64,000 nucleotides of DNA from Rhizobium sp. N324 (lineage in GTDB: Bacteria > Pseudomonadota > Alphaproteobacteria > Rhizobiales > Rhizobiaceae). The position numbers and the translations under genes are program-made. Each line of letters starts with the position of its first letter. The stretch's first letter is position 1. The notes below the pieces were generated by a model, which made no database searches, was not told the DNA's origin, and saw only the letters and a list, made by a program, of their open reading frames with translations. Location: positions 437,001-501,000 of the forward strand of contig NZ_CP013630.1 of the NCBI RefSeq assembly GCF_001664485.1, read 5' to 3'. Shown piece by piece: positions 9,931 to 20,011 of the stretch.

Positions 9931-10515
9931 TCAAGCCTCGGATGACTGCCGGCGAAGCCAGCTTTCTGCCGCATACAGGGCTGCGACATGCATCGACTGC
10001 ATGACGACCGCGCCGGACTGCAGATCGCCCAGGATGGCGGCAAGATCCGCAAACAGCAGTTCGACTTTCTCGCCGGGGTCGAACCGCGGTTGCCCGGCGC
10101 GGCTGAGGCCGAGCGCCAGCCAGCTCGTCACCGCGTTGCTGTGGCTCGCGGCATTCGGATAAGAGGTCAGCAGCTTGACGAAGGTCGAGGCTTCATAGCC
10201 GGTCTCCTCCCGGAGTTCGCGCAGGGCCGCCGCCATCGCCGCATCGCCGCTCCCGCTGTCATCGCGCTCGACGCCGCCTGCGACGAGACCGTGGATGATC
10301 TCGCCGCGGCCGTGCCGGTATTCCCGCGTCAGCAGCACGCGCCCGTCGGGCATCACGGGCACGACGTTGATCCAGTCGGGATAGTCGAGCACATGGAAAG
10401 GCGCGACGACGATTCCGTCGGCGGTGAGGCAATCGTCGCTTCGCAGCCGGATCCAGCGATCCTCGTAGGTGATGCGGCTTGCCGTCACGCTCCAGGGCTT
10501 CAATTCGTCACTCAT
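9931..10515 (-). CDS. Nudix hydrolase
   Basis: Predicted pyrophosphohydrolase for nucleoside-diphosphate-linked substrates; the family (ADP-ribose pyrophosphatase type) is suggested by size and fold order only. The 194-residue protein carries the core of the Nudix box, ALRELREETGYEA, near residue 100. The first half of the box (GGVERDDSGSGDAAM) has an insertion compared with the usual spacing. I chose ATG 10515 (MSDELKPW) because it has an aagga ribosome site 7 bases upstream; a longer frame to 10551 lacks one. Confidence 0.82.
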   Translation of the reverse strand: MSDELKPWSVTASRITYEDRWIRLRSDDCLTADGIVVAPFHVLDYPDWINVVPVMPDGRVLLTREYRHGRGEIIHGLVAGGVERDDSGSGDAAMAAALRELREETGYEASTFVKLLTSYPNAASHSNAVTSWLALGLSRAGQPRFDPGEKVELLFADLAAILGDLQSGAVVMQSMHVAALYAAESWLRRQSSEA

Positions 10516-10618
10516 CGCCAATTCCTTGCTCCGGAACGAGCGGGATAACATTCCTCTCCGCCTGGCAAAAGCCTTTCCCGCTGCGATAAGGTGAACGAAT
10601 CGGAGATGGGGTTATCGA

Positions 10619-11074
10619 ATGGATTTCACCGGCGAAGAACGCATCGCCGCGCCGCGGGATGTCGTCTGGGCAGCGCTCAACGATCCCGAGATCATGCGCG
10701 GCTGCATTCCAGGCTGCCAGAGCATCGAGCGGCTGTCGCCGGACACGTTCGAGGCGACGATCAAGGTCAAGTTCAGCCTGCTGTCGGCCACCTTCCATGG
10801 GCTGTTGACGCTTTCCCATGTCGATGCACCGAAGAGCTATACGTTATCGGCCGAAGGCAAGGGTGGTCTTGCCGGCTTTGCCAAAGGCAGCGCCGATATC
10901 GTGCTCGAAGAAAACGGCGCCGAGACCATCCTGCATTATCGGGCAAAGGCCGAACTCGGCGGCAGGCTTGCCCAGTTCGGCGCACGCCTGCTCGATTCGA
11001 CCTCGCAGAGGCTCGCCGAAGGGTTCTTTTCGGATTTCAATGCCGCCGTCGTCGCGAAGATGGCGGCCGGCTGA
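10619..11074 (+). CDS. CoxG / SRPBCC-family protein
   Basis: 151 residues with the SRPBCC (START-like) hydrophobic-pocket fold of the carbon monoxide dehydrogenase subunit G family: start MDFTGEERIAAPRDVVWAAL, then DPEIMRGCIPGCQSIE and the C-terminal helix. No CO dehydrogenase genes are nearby, so a role in CO oxidation is not supported; stand-alone CoxG-like proteins are common in rhizobia. It is followed 52 bases later by a GNAT gene on the same strand. Confidence 0.75.
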   Translation: MDFTGEERIAAPRDVVWAALNDPEIMRGCIPGCQSIERLSPDTFEATIKVKFSLLSATFHGLLTLSHVDAPKSYTLSAEGKGGLAGFAKGSADIVLEENGAETILHYRAKAELGGRLAQFGARLLDSTSQRLAEGFFSDFNAAVVAKMAAG

Positions 11075-11126
11075 TCCCGAGCGCTTTGGGCTTGGCGGGG
11101 ATAGGGGCTTGGGTTAAATCGACGTC

Positions 11127-11561
11127 ATGACTTGGACAATCAGGCCGCCGCGGGCGGGAGACCAGGAAATACTCGCGGAGATTTATCTTTCCGTGCGCCG
11201 CGAAACATTCGTCTGGGTCGACCCGGGCAAGTTCCACCGCGAGGATTTCGCCGCTCATACCAATGGCGAGACGGTCTTCGTCTGCGAGCATGAAAATGGC
11301 GGAGTTGCCGGCTTCCTGTCGCTTTGGCCAGCCGATGATTTCATCCACATGCTCTATATCCGCCGGGACTTCCAGGGCCTTGGCGCCGGTACGGCGCTGC
11401 TGCAGGCGCTGCCGGAATGGCCGCAACACCGCTACCGGCTGAAATGCCTGGTGAAAAACCGGCGGGCGAAGGCGTTCTATCTCGCCCATGGTTTCCGCGT
11501 GACCGGCAACGGCACGTCGCCGGAGGGCGATTATGAGGAGCTGAGCTTTCTTCCGGTCTGA
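11127..11561 (+). CDS. GNAT-family N-acetyltransferase
   Basis: 144-residue acetyl-CoA-dependent acetyltransferase. The conserved acetyl-CoA loop (motif A) is visible at FIHMLYIRRDFQGLGAGTAL and motif B at KCLVKNRRAKAFYLAHGFRV. The substrate is unknown. It lies between the CoxG-like gene (same strand) and the LapA-domain gene (opposite strand). Confidence 0.83.
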   Translation: MTWTIRPPRAGDQEILAEIYLSVRRETFVWVDPGKFHREDFAAHTNGETVFVCEHENGGVAGFLSLWPADDFIHMLYIRRDFQGLGAGTALLQALPEWPQHRYRLKCLVKNRRAKAFYLAHGFRVTGNGTSPEGDYEELSFLPV

Positions 11562-11592
11562 CCGGCGCGAGCGTCGTCGAAACCGAGCCGCT

Positions 11593-11925
11593 TTACCGTG
11601 CCGGAAGCTGTCCGGCGATTTCCTCGGCGCGGCTCTTGTGGCGGTCGGCCTCACCCTGCCAGCGGATGGCTTCCTTGGCTTCGGTGCGGGCGCGCTTGCG
11701 GTGTTTGCCCTGGCCGAACCAGGTGGCGGCCGCGCCGATCAGCATGCCTGCGATCAGGGCAACCACCAGGAAGACGAAGAAGGGCGCCGAAACCGCAAGC
11801 ACCTGATCTTCCGGCCGGAACGGATTGAAGGCGAGCGTGACGCTTTGCCGGTTGGCGACGCAGAAGACGATGAGGACGACGCCGAGCGGCAGCAGAATCA
11901 ACAGGTTGACGATCTTCTTGGCCAT
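11593..11925 (-). CDS. LapA-domain (DUF1049) inner-membrane protein
   Basis: 110-residue protein with two membrane helices (about residues 5-24 and 42-66) and a basic cytoplasmic tail (GKHRKRARTEAKEAIRW), the layout of LapA/YciS-type proteins. In enterobacteria LapA works with LapB in control of LPS synthesis; that role is not shown here. It is downstream of ihfB on the same strand, a common alphaproteobacterial order (sppA - ihfB - lapA). Confidence 0.75.
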   Translation of the reverse strand: MAKKIVNLLILLPLGVVLIVFCVANRQSVTLAFNPFRPEDQVLAVSAPFFVFLVVALIAGMLIGAAATWFGQGKHRKRARTEAKEAIRWQGEADRHKSRAEEIAGQLPAR

Positions 11926-11958
11926 TTGAGCTCTCCATGCGTCGGCGCTTTGTACTTA

Positions 11959-12000
11959 TGCATCGGCCCGAAAATCGATTCCGATTTTCGGGCCGATGCA
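11959..12000. repeat. Long perfect palindrome between lapA-domain gene and ihfB
   Basis: A 19-bp arm (11959-11977) pairs perfectly with 11982-12000 around a 4-nt loop; the arm reads tgcatcggcccgaaaatcg. There is no T-run after it, so it looks like one of the intergenic palindromes scattered through rhizobial genomes rather than a classic terminator, although it could stabilise the 3' end of ihfB mRNA. Confidence 0.7.
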
Positions 12001-12065
12001 CTAGCAGAATAGGAAAACGGCCATCGAGTTCAAGTGCGGGTTTCGTCGCAGGCCGCTTAGGTCGC

Positions 12066-12365
12066 TCAATCCTCTTCGTCGGCCTGACCGGGATTGAGCC
12101 GCTCGCGCAGCTCCTTGCCGGTCTTGAAGAAGGGAACCCATTTCTCCTCGACGAAGACGGTATCGCCGGTGCGCGGGTTGCGGCCGGAGCGCGAAGGGCG
12201 GTTCTTCACCGAAAACGCGCCAAAGCCGCGCAATTCGACGCGGTTTCCCGCAGCCAGTGCATCCGTGATCTCGTCGAGAACCGCGTTGACGATATTCTCG
12301 ACGTCGCGATGATAGAGATGCGGGTTGCGTGCCGCAACAATCTGCACCAATTCGGACTTGATCAC
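12066..12365 (-). CDS. ihfB: Integration host factor subunit beta
   Basis: DNA-bending nucleoid protein that forms a heterodimer with IhfA and assists sigma-54 promoters and recombination. The 99-residue product matches HU/IHF family length, with the conserved arm region [21 protein letters not shown], whose Pro intercalates into DNA, and the beta-subunit start [20 protein letters not shown]. The acidic tail GQADEED is a small extension. It lies 29 bases downstream of sppA on the same strand. Confidence 0.93.
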   Translation of the reverse strand: MIKSELVQIVAARNPHLYHRDVENIVNAVLDEITDALAAGNRVELRGFGAFSVKNRPSRSGRNPRTGDTVFVEEKWVPFFKTGKELRERLNPGQADEED

Positions 12366-12394
12366 CTTCGCCCCCTTAAATTATTGATTTCTTA

Positions 12395-13345
12395 TCAATC
12401 GTGGCCAACCTGCCAAACTGAAAGCAGCCCGTCAAGAAGCAACTTTGGGGGCAGGATTCCATTGATATCCTGGCCTTTCAAGAGATCATCATAACCGAAG
12501 ATCGTAATCAACCGCGAAACAGCCCCAGCGAGCAGAAACGGCGTATTGCTCTTCTTGTCCCAGTCCACCATCGGCAGGTCGGCGTCGACGCCGCGCGACT
12601 TGAGATAGGCCCGGATTTCCGCCTCGCCGCCGAGCGTATCGACGAGTTTCACCTTGAGCGCCTGGCGGCCGGTATAGATCGTGCCGTCGGCGAGTTTCAG
12701 CACCTCGTCGCGCGGCAGCTTGCGCCGGTCGGCGACCAGATCGACGAACCAGTTATAGCTGTCGACCACCATGTTGCGGATCATCGCCTTGGCGTCCTCG
12801 CTCGCCTCATGGAAGGGCGAGGGCTCGGCCTTCAGCGGCGAAGATTTGATCTCCTGCAGCGACACGCCGATCTTGTCGAGCAGCGGCTGGATCTGCGGAT
12901 ACTGGAAGATGACGCCGATCGAGCCGGTGATCGAACTGTCGCCGGCAACGATCGTATCGCCGGCGGTGGCGATCATGTAGCCGGCGGAGGCGGCCAGCGT
13001 GCGCACGTCGGAGACGACGGGCTTCTTGGCTGCGATCGCGCGGATCGCCTTGAAGATTTTTTCGCCGCCATAGGTCGTGCCGCCGGGCGAGGAGATCGAA
13101 ATCACCGCCGCCTTCACCTGGTCGTTGGTCTCGACCTTCTTCAGCCGCTCCAGAAGCTCGTCGTCGTCGACGATCAGCCCGGTTATCGTCACATGGGCGA
13201 TATGCGGGCGGCTCGTCTTGGTGTCGCCGAAGGCGAAGCTGTAGAAGGCGAAACCGAGCGCCACGAAGAGGGCCACCGCCGCGAGGCGCCAGAACCAGAG
13301 CTTGCGGCGCAGCCGCCGGCGATCCGCGATCATCGAACTGTCCAT
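12395..13345 (-). CDS. sppA: Signal peptide peptidase SppA
   Basis: Inner-membrane serine protease that degrades cleaved signal peptides. The 316-residue protein has one membrane helix (about residues 18-38) and a Clp-like protease fold. The probable nucleophile is Ser120 in LAASAGYMIATAGD and the probable base Lys172 in KSSPLKAEPSPF, judged by alignment with short SppA proteins from memory. The ATG at 13345 is preceded by ggaggt 5 bases upstream, which fixes this start over an in-frame extension to 13594. Confidence 0.9.
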   Translation of the reverse strand: MDSSMIADRRRLRRKLWFWRLAAVALFVALGFAFYSFAFGDTKTSRPHIAHVTITGLIVDDDELLERLKKVETNDQVKAAVISISSPGGTTYGGEKIFKAIRAIAAKKPVVSDVRTLAASAGYMIATAGDTIVAGDSSITGSIGVIFQYPQIQPLLDKIGVSLQEIKSSPLKAEPSPFHEASEDAKAMIRNMVVDSYNWFVDLVADRRKLPRDEVLKLADGTIYTGRQALKVKLVDTLGGEAEIRAYLKSRGVDADLPMVDWDKKSNTPFLLAGAVSRLITIFGYDDLLKGQDINGILPPKLLLDGLLSVWQVGHD

Positions 13346-13571
13346 GAGATACCTCCAGCGCTTGCCCCGGCTTCGGCATGCCCGCCGATGGGTCCGGTGA
13401 AATAGGTGGCAGCGGCGCGCACGAATGCCACTTTTTGATGTTTTTCCGTTTTGTTGCTTGTTGCAGAAAAAATTCCATATTGGCAAGCCAATGTAATAAT
13501 GCGAAACGAACTGTGATTGGCGGCCGGCCTTGTTACGAGGCGCTGCGGTCACCGCACATGGAACGAGACCT

Positions 13572-14237
13572 ATGCTCGATACCCTGAAGAACAACGGACA
13601 TGCCGCCTATGCGGGCTCCGGCCGGAGCGCCTATGGCGATGCGTTGTTTCATTCCGCCCGCGTGCGGCGGCTGAAGATTTTGCTGCCGGTGGCAGCCCTC
13701 GTCGTCGCGGCCGGCCTGACGGCGGTAGCCTTGGTCAAGATCTATCTGCCCGAGAACATCAAGATGGAAGGCGCCAAGATCGAGAACGGCAAGGTCGTGA
13801 TGGAAAAGCCGGCGATCGCGGGCCGCAATTCCGACGGCGTCAACTATTCGATGCTTGCCGAACGGGCGCTGCAGGATATCCGCAATCCCGATCTGATCAC
13901 GCTCGAGACCATCAAGGCGGCGGTGCCGATGAATGACGGGCTGATCGCCCGCGTCGTCGCCTCGACGGCCGATTACAATCGCGCCACCGACAACCTGCAT
14001 ATGACGGCCCCCTTCACACTGGTGCTGAGCAGCGGCCTCAACGCGAATTTCCAGTCCGCCCACCTCGACATCAAGGGCGGAAACATGCGCAGCGACGACC
14101 CCGTCACCATCACCAAGGACAATGCCTCCATTGTTGCGAAGACGCTCCAGATAACCGATAAGGGGCGGGTGATCACATTCGAGGGGAATGTTCGCATGAA
14201 TGTCGATCCATCCGCCATCCATAAACAGGGCACTTAA
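13572..14237 (+). CDS. lptC: LPS export ABC transporter periplasmic protein LptC
   Basis: LptC is anchored in the inner membrane and passes LPS from LptBFG to the LptA bridge. The 221-residue product has a membrane helix near residues 36-56 (ILLPVAALVVAAGLTAVALV) and a periplasmic beta-rich domain. Synteny (lptC, lptA 15 bases later, then lptB, rpoN) supports the name more than motif content, as LptC is poorly conserved. Start taken at ATG 13572 (MLDTLKNN); an in-frame ATG at 13530 is possible but less likely. Confidence 0.85.
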   Translation: MLDTLKNNGHAAYAGSGRSAYGDALFHSARVRRLKILLPVAALVVAAGLTAVALVKIYLPENIKMEGAKIENGKVVMEKPAIAGRNSDGVNYSMLAERALQDIRNPDLITLETIKAAVPMNDGLIARVVASTADYNRATDNLHMTAPFTLVLSSGLNANFQSAHLDIKGGNMRSDDPVTITKDNASIVAKTLQITDKGRVITFEGNVRMNVDPSAIHKQGT

Positions 14238-14252
14238 CCAGCCGGGTCATCC

Positions 14253-14888
14253 ATGACAAAAGATTGTCGTTTTTCCACTTGCAAGACCGGTATGGCATTC
14301 ATCGCCGGCGCATTTGCCCTTATTCTGATGGCCCCGGGCGCGGGCGCACAGCAGGCTGCCACCATGTCGGGCATGAAGCTGTCCAACGACCAGCCGATCC
14401 AGATCGAAAGCGACAAGCTGGAGATCCACGACCAGGAACACACCGCTTTGTTCACCGGCAAGGTCAAGGTCGTCCAGGGGACGACGACGATGCAGTCCGG
14501 CAAGATGACCGTCTATTACAAGGACAAGGCGGCAAAGCCAGCCGCTGACGGAACGCAACCCGCGGCCCAGCCGGCGCAGTCGGCCTCGCTGGCATCGGGA
14601 AGTGCCGATATCGACAAGATCCTGGTGACCGACAAGGTGCTGCTGACATCGGGCACGCAGACGGCGACCGCCGATGACGGCGCTTTCGATATGGCCTCGC
14701 AGACCTTTATTCTCACGGCGGATCAAGGCAACAAGGTTATTCTGTCGGATGGACCGAACGTCTTTACCGGCTGCAAACTGACCGTTCACATGCAAACCGG
14801 TCAGGCGGAGCTTGAAAGCTGCGGCGGGCGTGTCCAGATTCAGCTCGATCCAAAATCGCAGCCGAATGCGCAGCAAAAGCAGAACTGA
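14253..14888 (+). CDS. lptA: LPS export periplasmic bridge protein LptA
   Basis: 211 residues: a signal peptide ending near AGAQQA (about residue 33), then the OstA/LptA beta-jellyroll starting DQPIQIESDKLEIHDQEHTA, the usual family opening. It carries LPS across the periplasm to LptD. A Pro/Ala-rich insert (about 95-112) is a lineage feature. It sits between lptC and lptB in one transcription unit. Confidence 0.9.
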   Translation: MTKDCRFSTCKTGMAFIAGAFALILMAPGAGAQQAATMSGMKLSNDQPIQIESDKLEIHDQEHTALFTGKVKVVQGTTTMQSGKMTVYYKDKAAKPAADGTQPAAQPAQSASLASGSADIDKILVTDKVLLTSGTQTATADDGAFDMASQTFILTADQGNKVILSDGPNVFTGCKLTVHMQTGQAELESCGGRVQIQLDPKSQPNAQQKQN

Positions 14889-14904
14889 GAAGCCGGCCTC
14901 CCAC

Positions 14905-15705
14905 GTGAAATTATCATCGCTATCCACCATGTTTGGCCAGCCCGGGCCACCAGCTGCGGGCGCCGCCGACAAAAGCCGCTATCAGGGAACGCTGATCGCA
15001 CGCGGTCTGACGAAGACCTATGCGACGCGTCGCGTCGTCAACGGCGTCTCGCTGGTGGTGCGCCGTGGTGAGGCCGTCGGCCTGCTCGGCCCGAACGGCG
15101 CCGGCAAGACCACCTGTTTTTACATGATCACCGGCCTCGTGCCAGTGGATGAAGGCACGATCGAGATCGACGGCAACGACGTCACGACCATGCCGATGTA
15201 CCGCCGCTCGCGTCTCGGCGTCGGTTACCTGCCGCAGGAAGCCTCGATCTTTCGTGGGCTGACGGTGGAGGAAAATATCCGCGCCGTCCTCGAAGTGCAT
15301 GTCAAGGACAAGGCCGAGCGCGAGCAGAAGCTCAACGAGCTGCTCGAGGAATTCCATATCCAGAAGCTGCGCAAGAGTGCCGCCGTCGCCCTGTCGGGCG
15401 GTGAGCGCCGCCGCCTCGAAATCGCTCGCGCGCTGGCGACGGACCCGACCTTCATGCTGCTCGACGAACCCTTTGCCGGCGTCGATCCGATCTCGGTCGC
15501 CGACATCCAGAATCTCGTGCACCACCTGACGGCCCGCGGCATCGGCGTTCTCATCACCGACCACAATGTGCGTGAGACGCTGGGCCTGATCGACCGCGCC
15601 TACATCATCCATGCCGGTGAAGTGCTGACCCATGGCCGGGCGAACGACATCGTCAACAATCCGGAAGTGCGCCGACTTTATCTCGGCGACAATTTCAGCC
15701 TCTGA
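14905..15705 (+). CDS. lptB: LPS export ABC transporter ATP-binding protein LptB
   Basis: ATPase of the LptB2FG complex that extracts LPS from the inner membrane. Walker A GPNGAGKTT (about residues 62-70), Q-loop GYLPQEASIF, signature LSGGERRRLEIARAL, Walker B FMLLDEPFAGVDP and switch His in LITDHNVRETL are all present. I chose GTG 14905 (266 residues); ATG 14929 would shorten the unconserved N-terminus by 8 residues. Neither has a clear ribosome site, and translational coupling to lptA (stop at 14888) is likely. Confidence 0.92.
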   Translation: MKLSSLSTMFGQPGPPAAGAADKSRYQGTLIARGLTKTYATRRVVNGVSLVVRRGEAVGLLGPNGAGKTTCFYMITGLVPVDEGTIEIDGNDVTTMPMYRRSRLGVGYLPQEASIFRGLTVEENIRAVLEVHVKDKAEREQKLNELLEEFHIQKLRKSAAVALSGGERRRLEIARALATDPTFMLLDEPFAGVDPISVADIQNLVHHLTARGIGVLITDHNVRETLGLIDRAYIIHAGEVLTHGRANDIVNNPEVRRLYLGDNFSL

Positions 15706-15925
15706 ACGGCTGATGATGCCAAAGACGGGGACGCTGCCGCGGTCGTCCTGAAACGGCGCAGACCTTTCGCCGATACCTGTCCCACCGCAGAAATTAACCG
15801 CGCCGGCATAGTTCCGCTTGACCAAATGAGATAAAAAAGCAATTTTTGGGCCAGTTGGATTTCCGTCGCCTGAAGTGTGATCGGACGCGGTTTCCCGGAG
15901 GAATCGAGGGAGTTTCGCGTCCGTC

Positions 15926-17488
<1,563 letters not shown>

Positions 17489-17576
17489 CGCCGCAATGCT
17501 TCGGTCTTGATCGAAGCATCCAGCTCCAAATCTCCGCTACTCCTCCGATGTCCTGATCATTGGAAAGCCGACAACC

Positions 17577-18488
17577 ATGCCGCAAAATCCGAACCTTACC
17601 AGAGAGCTTCTTCTGCTGCTGGCGCTGGCGACCCTGTGGGGTTCCTCCTATACCTTCATCAAGATCGGTGTCGAGACGATCCCGCCGGTGACGTTGATCG
17701 CCGTCCGCACGCTGATTGCCGGCTGCATCCTGCTTGTCGTCCTCCGCTGCCGGCGAATCCGCCTGCCCACGGACGGCGCGACGTGGCGGCGGTTTTTCGT
17801 TCAGGCCTGTCTGAACAGCGTCATTCCCTTCACGCTGATTGCCTGGGCGGAACAATCCGTCGATGCCGGGCTGGCGGTGATCCTCAATTCGGCAACGCCG
17901 ATCTTCACCTTCCTGCTGACCGTGCTGATCGCCCGCCATGAGCCGGTGACGGCGCGAAAGCTTTTCGGCGTCATATCAGGGCTTGCCGGCATCTGCCTGG
18001 TCATCGGCGTCGAGGTGCTCGGCGGTCTCGGCGAAAGCCTGATGGCGCAGCTCGCCATCATCCTGGCGACCGCCTGCTATGCAGGTGCAGCGATTTTCAG
18101 CAAGAACTTCAAGGGGCTCGATCCCGCCGTGCCGGCGGCCGGCTCGCTGATTTCAGGCGCGGTCATTCTCTTGCCGCTCAGCCTCGTCGTCGACCGGCCG
18201 TGGGCGCTCGATCCCTCGGCCGCATCGATTCTGGCGCTGCTGGCTCTTTCCGCCTTTTCGACGGCGCTGGCCTTTGCGATCTATTTCCGTCTCGTCCAGA
18301 CGCTGGGTTCGGTCGCAACGACGTCGCAAGCCTACCTCCGGGTGCCGATCGGCGTTGCGATCGGCATCGTTTTCCTCGGCGAAAGGCTGAGCCCCACCGC
18401 CTGGATTGGACTCGTTTGCGTCATTCTCGGTGTCGCAGCCATGACGATCCCGGCAAGGATGAATGCAATCAATGCGAGAAACCTTTAG
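17577..18488 (+). CDS. EamA/DMT-family transporter
   Basis: 303-residue inner-membrane protein with about ten hydrophobic helices in two EamA repeats (around residues 10-140 and 155-293), as in drug/metabolite exporters such as RhaT/YdcZ relatives. Substrate unknown. It separates rpoN from hpf-ptsN, genes that are usually adjacent, and lies 88 bases after rpoN on the same strand. Confidence 0.85.
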   Translation: MPQNPNLTRELLLLLALATLWGSSYTFIKIGVETIPPVTLIAVRTLIAGCILLVVLRCRRIRLPTDGATWRRFFVQACLNSVIPFTLIAWAEQSVDAGLAVILNSATPIFTFLLTVLIARHEPVTARKLFGVISGLAGICLVIGVEVLGGLGESLMAQLAIILATACYAGAAIFSKNFKGLDPAVPAAGSLISGAVILLPLSLVVDRPWALDPSAASILALLALSAFSTALAFAIYFRLVQTLGSVATTSQAYLRVPIGVAIGIVFLGERLSPTAWIGLVCVILGVAAMTIPARMNAINARNL

Positions 18489-18580
18489 AAGTCAATGGCT
18501 CATGGTCGGCCACAGGCCCTGTTTTCTTTGGCGTCAGCTACACGCGATGCGAGCATTAGCAATCGCAGTTTTTCGCCCTA

Positions 18581-18609
18581 TTGACTTTCTGTCAACGGCT
18601 GGCTAGAAG
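18581..18609 (+). promoter_or_regulatory. Possible sigma-70-type promoter upstream of hpf
   Basis: ttgact at 18581-18586 and tagaag at 18604-18609 are separated by 17 bases, the optimal spacing. The -35 hexamer is strong and the -10 weak. About 170 bases would separate it from the hpf start. Suggestive only. Confidence 0.3.
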
Positions 18610-18780
18610 CCCGCCGCAATCGATGCCGCAAACGGCGTCTGGAGTTATCCCCAGCATCAGAAGGGCACCAAGGACCAGCAGGCTGACGCCGATCTTGCTT
18701 GAGATTGCGCGAAGTGCTTGGATGAACCTGAGGCTTGGCGTAAACTGATACCCGCAAACGACGACAAGAAGGGAAACTCC

Positions 18781-19356
18781 ATGAGTGTGCGTGTGTCCGG
18801 TAAACATATGGAAATTGGTGAATCGTTCCGTCAAAAGATCGAGGACCAAATTGGTATGGCCATCACGAAATACTTCGACGGGGGGTATTCCGGCCAGGTG
18901 ACCGTGGAAAAGGCGAGTTCGCGTTTCTCCGCCGACTGCAAGCTTCATCTCGACAGTGGGGTGGTGCTGCATGCGGCCGGTGAAGCGACCGATCCCCAGC
19001 TTGCTTTTGACGCCGCTTCGGAGCGCATCGAAAAGCGCCTGCGCCGCTACAAGCGCAAGCTGAAGGACCATCATGCCGGAAACCATCTGAACGGTTTTGC
19101 AGAAGTCTCCTACACGGTCATGGACTCTGTTCCTGATCACGAAGATGAAATTCCCGACGATTTCGCCCCGGCAATCGTCGCTGAAAGCACGAAGCAGCTG
19201 AAGACCATGTCGGTCGCCACCGCCGTGATGGCGCTCGACATGACCGACGAGCCGCTTCTCCTGTTCCGCAGCCCCGGCAAGGAACATTTGAATATCGTTT
19301 ACCGTCGGCACGACGGAAATATTGGCTGGATCGATTCGGCCAATATCAAAGGCTGA
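18781..19356 (+). CDS. hpf: Long-form ribosome hibernation promoting factor
   Basis: Binds the 30S decoding centre and dimerises ribosomes into inactive 100S particles in stationary phase or stress. The 191-residue length is that of the long form: an N-terminal S30AE domain (about 1-100, with the basic stretch KRLRRYKRKLKDHH) and a C-terminal dimerisation domain (about 130-191, DEPLLLFRSPGKEHLNIVYRR). Start at ATG 18781 with aaggga upstream. It is followed by ptsN, the usual rpoN-locus order. Confidence 0.92.
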   Translation: MSVRVSGKHMEIGESFRQKIEDQIGMAITKYFDGGYSGQVTVEKASSRFSADCKLHLDSGVVLHAAGEATDPQLAFDAASERIEKRLRRYKRKLKDHHAGNHLNGFAEVSYTVMDSVPDHEDEIPDDFAPAIVAESTKQLKTMSVATAVMALDMTDEPLLLFRSPGKEHLNIVYRRHDGNIGWIDSANIKG

Positions 19357-19426
19357 GGTCAGGGCGGTGAGCGGCGGTATTGCCGCCGCTCCTTGCATTT
19401 GATCGAGGCGACAGAAGGAAAAAGAA

Positions 19427-19891
19427 ATGGCATTGGCAGATTTGCTCCATCAGGATGCGATCATTCCCGCCCTCAGAGTAAATTCCAAGAAACAGCTGCT
19501 TCAGGAATTGGCCGCAAGAGCCGCCAGGATCACCGGGCTCTCCGAACGGGAGATCTTCGACGTCATCCTGCAGCGCGAACGCCTTGGCTCGACCGGCGTC
19601 GGCAACGGCATCGCTATTCCTCACGGCAAGCTGGTCAACATCCATTCGATCGTCGGCATTTTCGCCCGGCTGGATCAGCCGGTCGATTTCGAGGCGCTGG
19701 ATGACCAGCCTGTCGACCTCGTCTTCCTGCTGCTGGCGCCGGAAGGCGCTGGCGCCGATCACCTCAAGGCCCTGTCGCGGATCGCCCGCGTACTGCGCGA
19801 TCACGATCTGGTCGCCAAGCTGCGCGCCACCGATTCCGCCTCGGCGATCTACGCCTTCCTCAACGAAGAGCAGACGTCGAACGCCGCCTGA
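19427..19891 (+). CDS. ptsN: PTS IIA-like nitrogen regulatory protein (EIIA-Ntr)
   Basis: Phosphoryl acceptor of the nitrogen-related phosphotransferase chain (PtsP-NPr-EIIANtr), linking nitrogen and potassium status to regulation. 154 residues of the PTS EIIA type 2 domain, with the active-site His66 in GIAIPHGKL. A family signature GVGNGIAIPHGK is intact. Start at ATG 19427 after aaggaaaaagaa. It ends the rpoN-hpf-ptsN cluster. Confidence 0.95.
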   Translation: MALADLLHQDAIIPALRVNSKKQLLQELAARAARITGLSEREIFDVILQRERLGSTGVGNGIAIPHGKLVNIHSIVGIFARLDQPVDFEALDDQPVDLVFLLLAPEGAGADHLKALSRIARVLRDHDLVAKLRATDSASAIYAFLNEEQTSNAA

Positions 19892-19901
19892 ACCATGTCT
19901 T

Positions 19902-19924
19902 GCAAAACTGTGCAGCAGTTTTGC
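19902..19924. repeat. Short palindromic repeat / hairpin after ptsN
   Basis: gcaaaactg (19902-19910) pairs with cagttttgc (19916-19924) around tgcag. The surrounding atgtc ... gatcatgc context resembles the larger rhizobial intergenic palindromes. No T-run follows. Confidence 0.5.
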
Positions 19925-20011
19925 GATCATGCGATGCGCGCCAGGCCGAAAAACCGCCGGATTTCCCTGGTTCAGCGGGAGTTCTGCCGGCGGCTTCGCA
20001 AGGAAATCCCG

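Noticed and set aside
18592..19398. 268-codon frame antisense to hpf
   Set aside because: Opposite a clear hpf gene; composition like a shadow, no family features.
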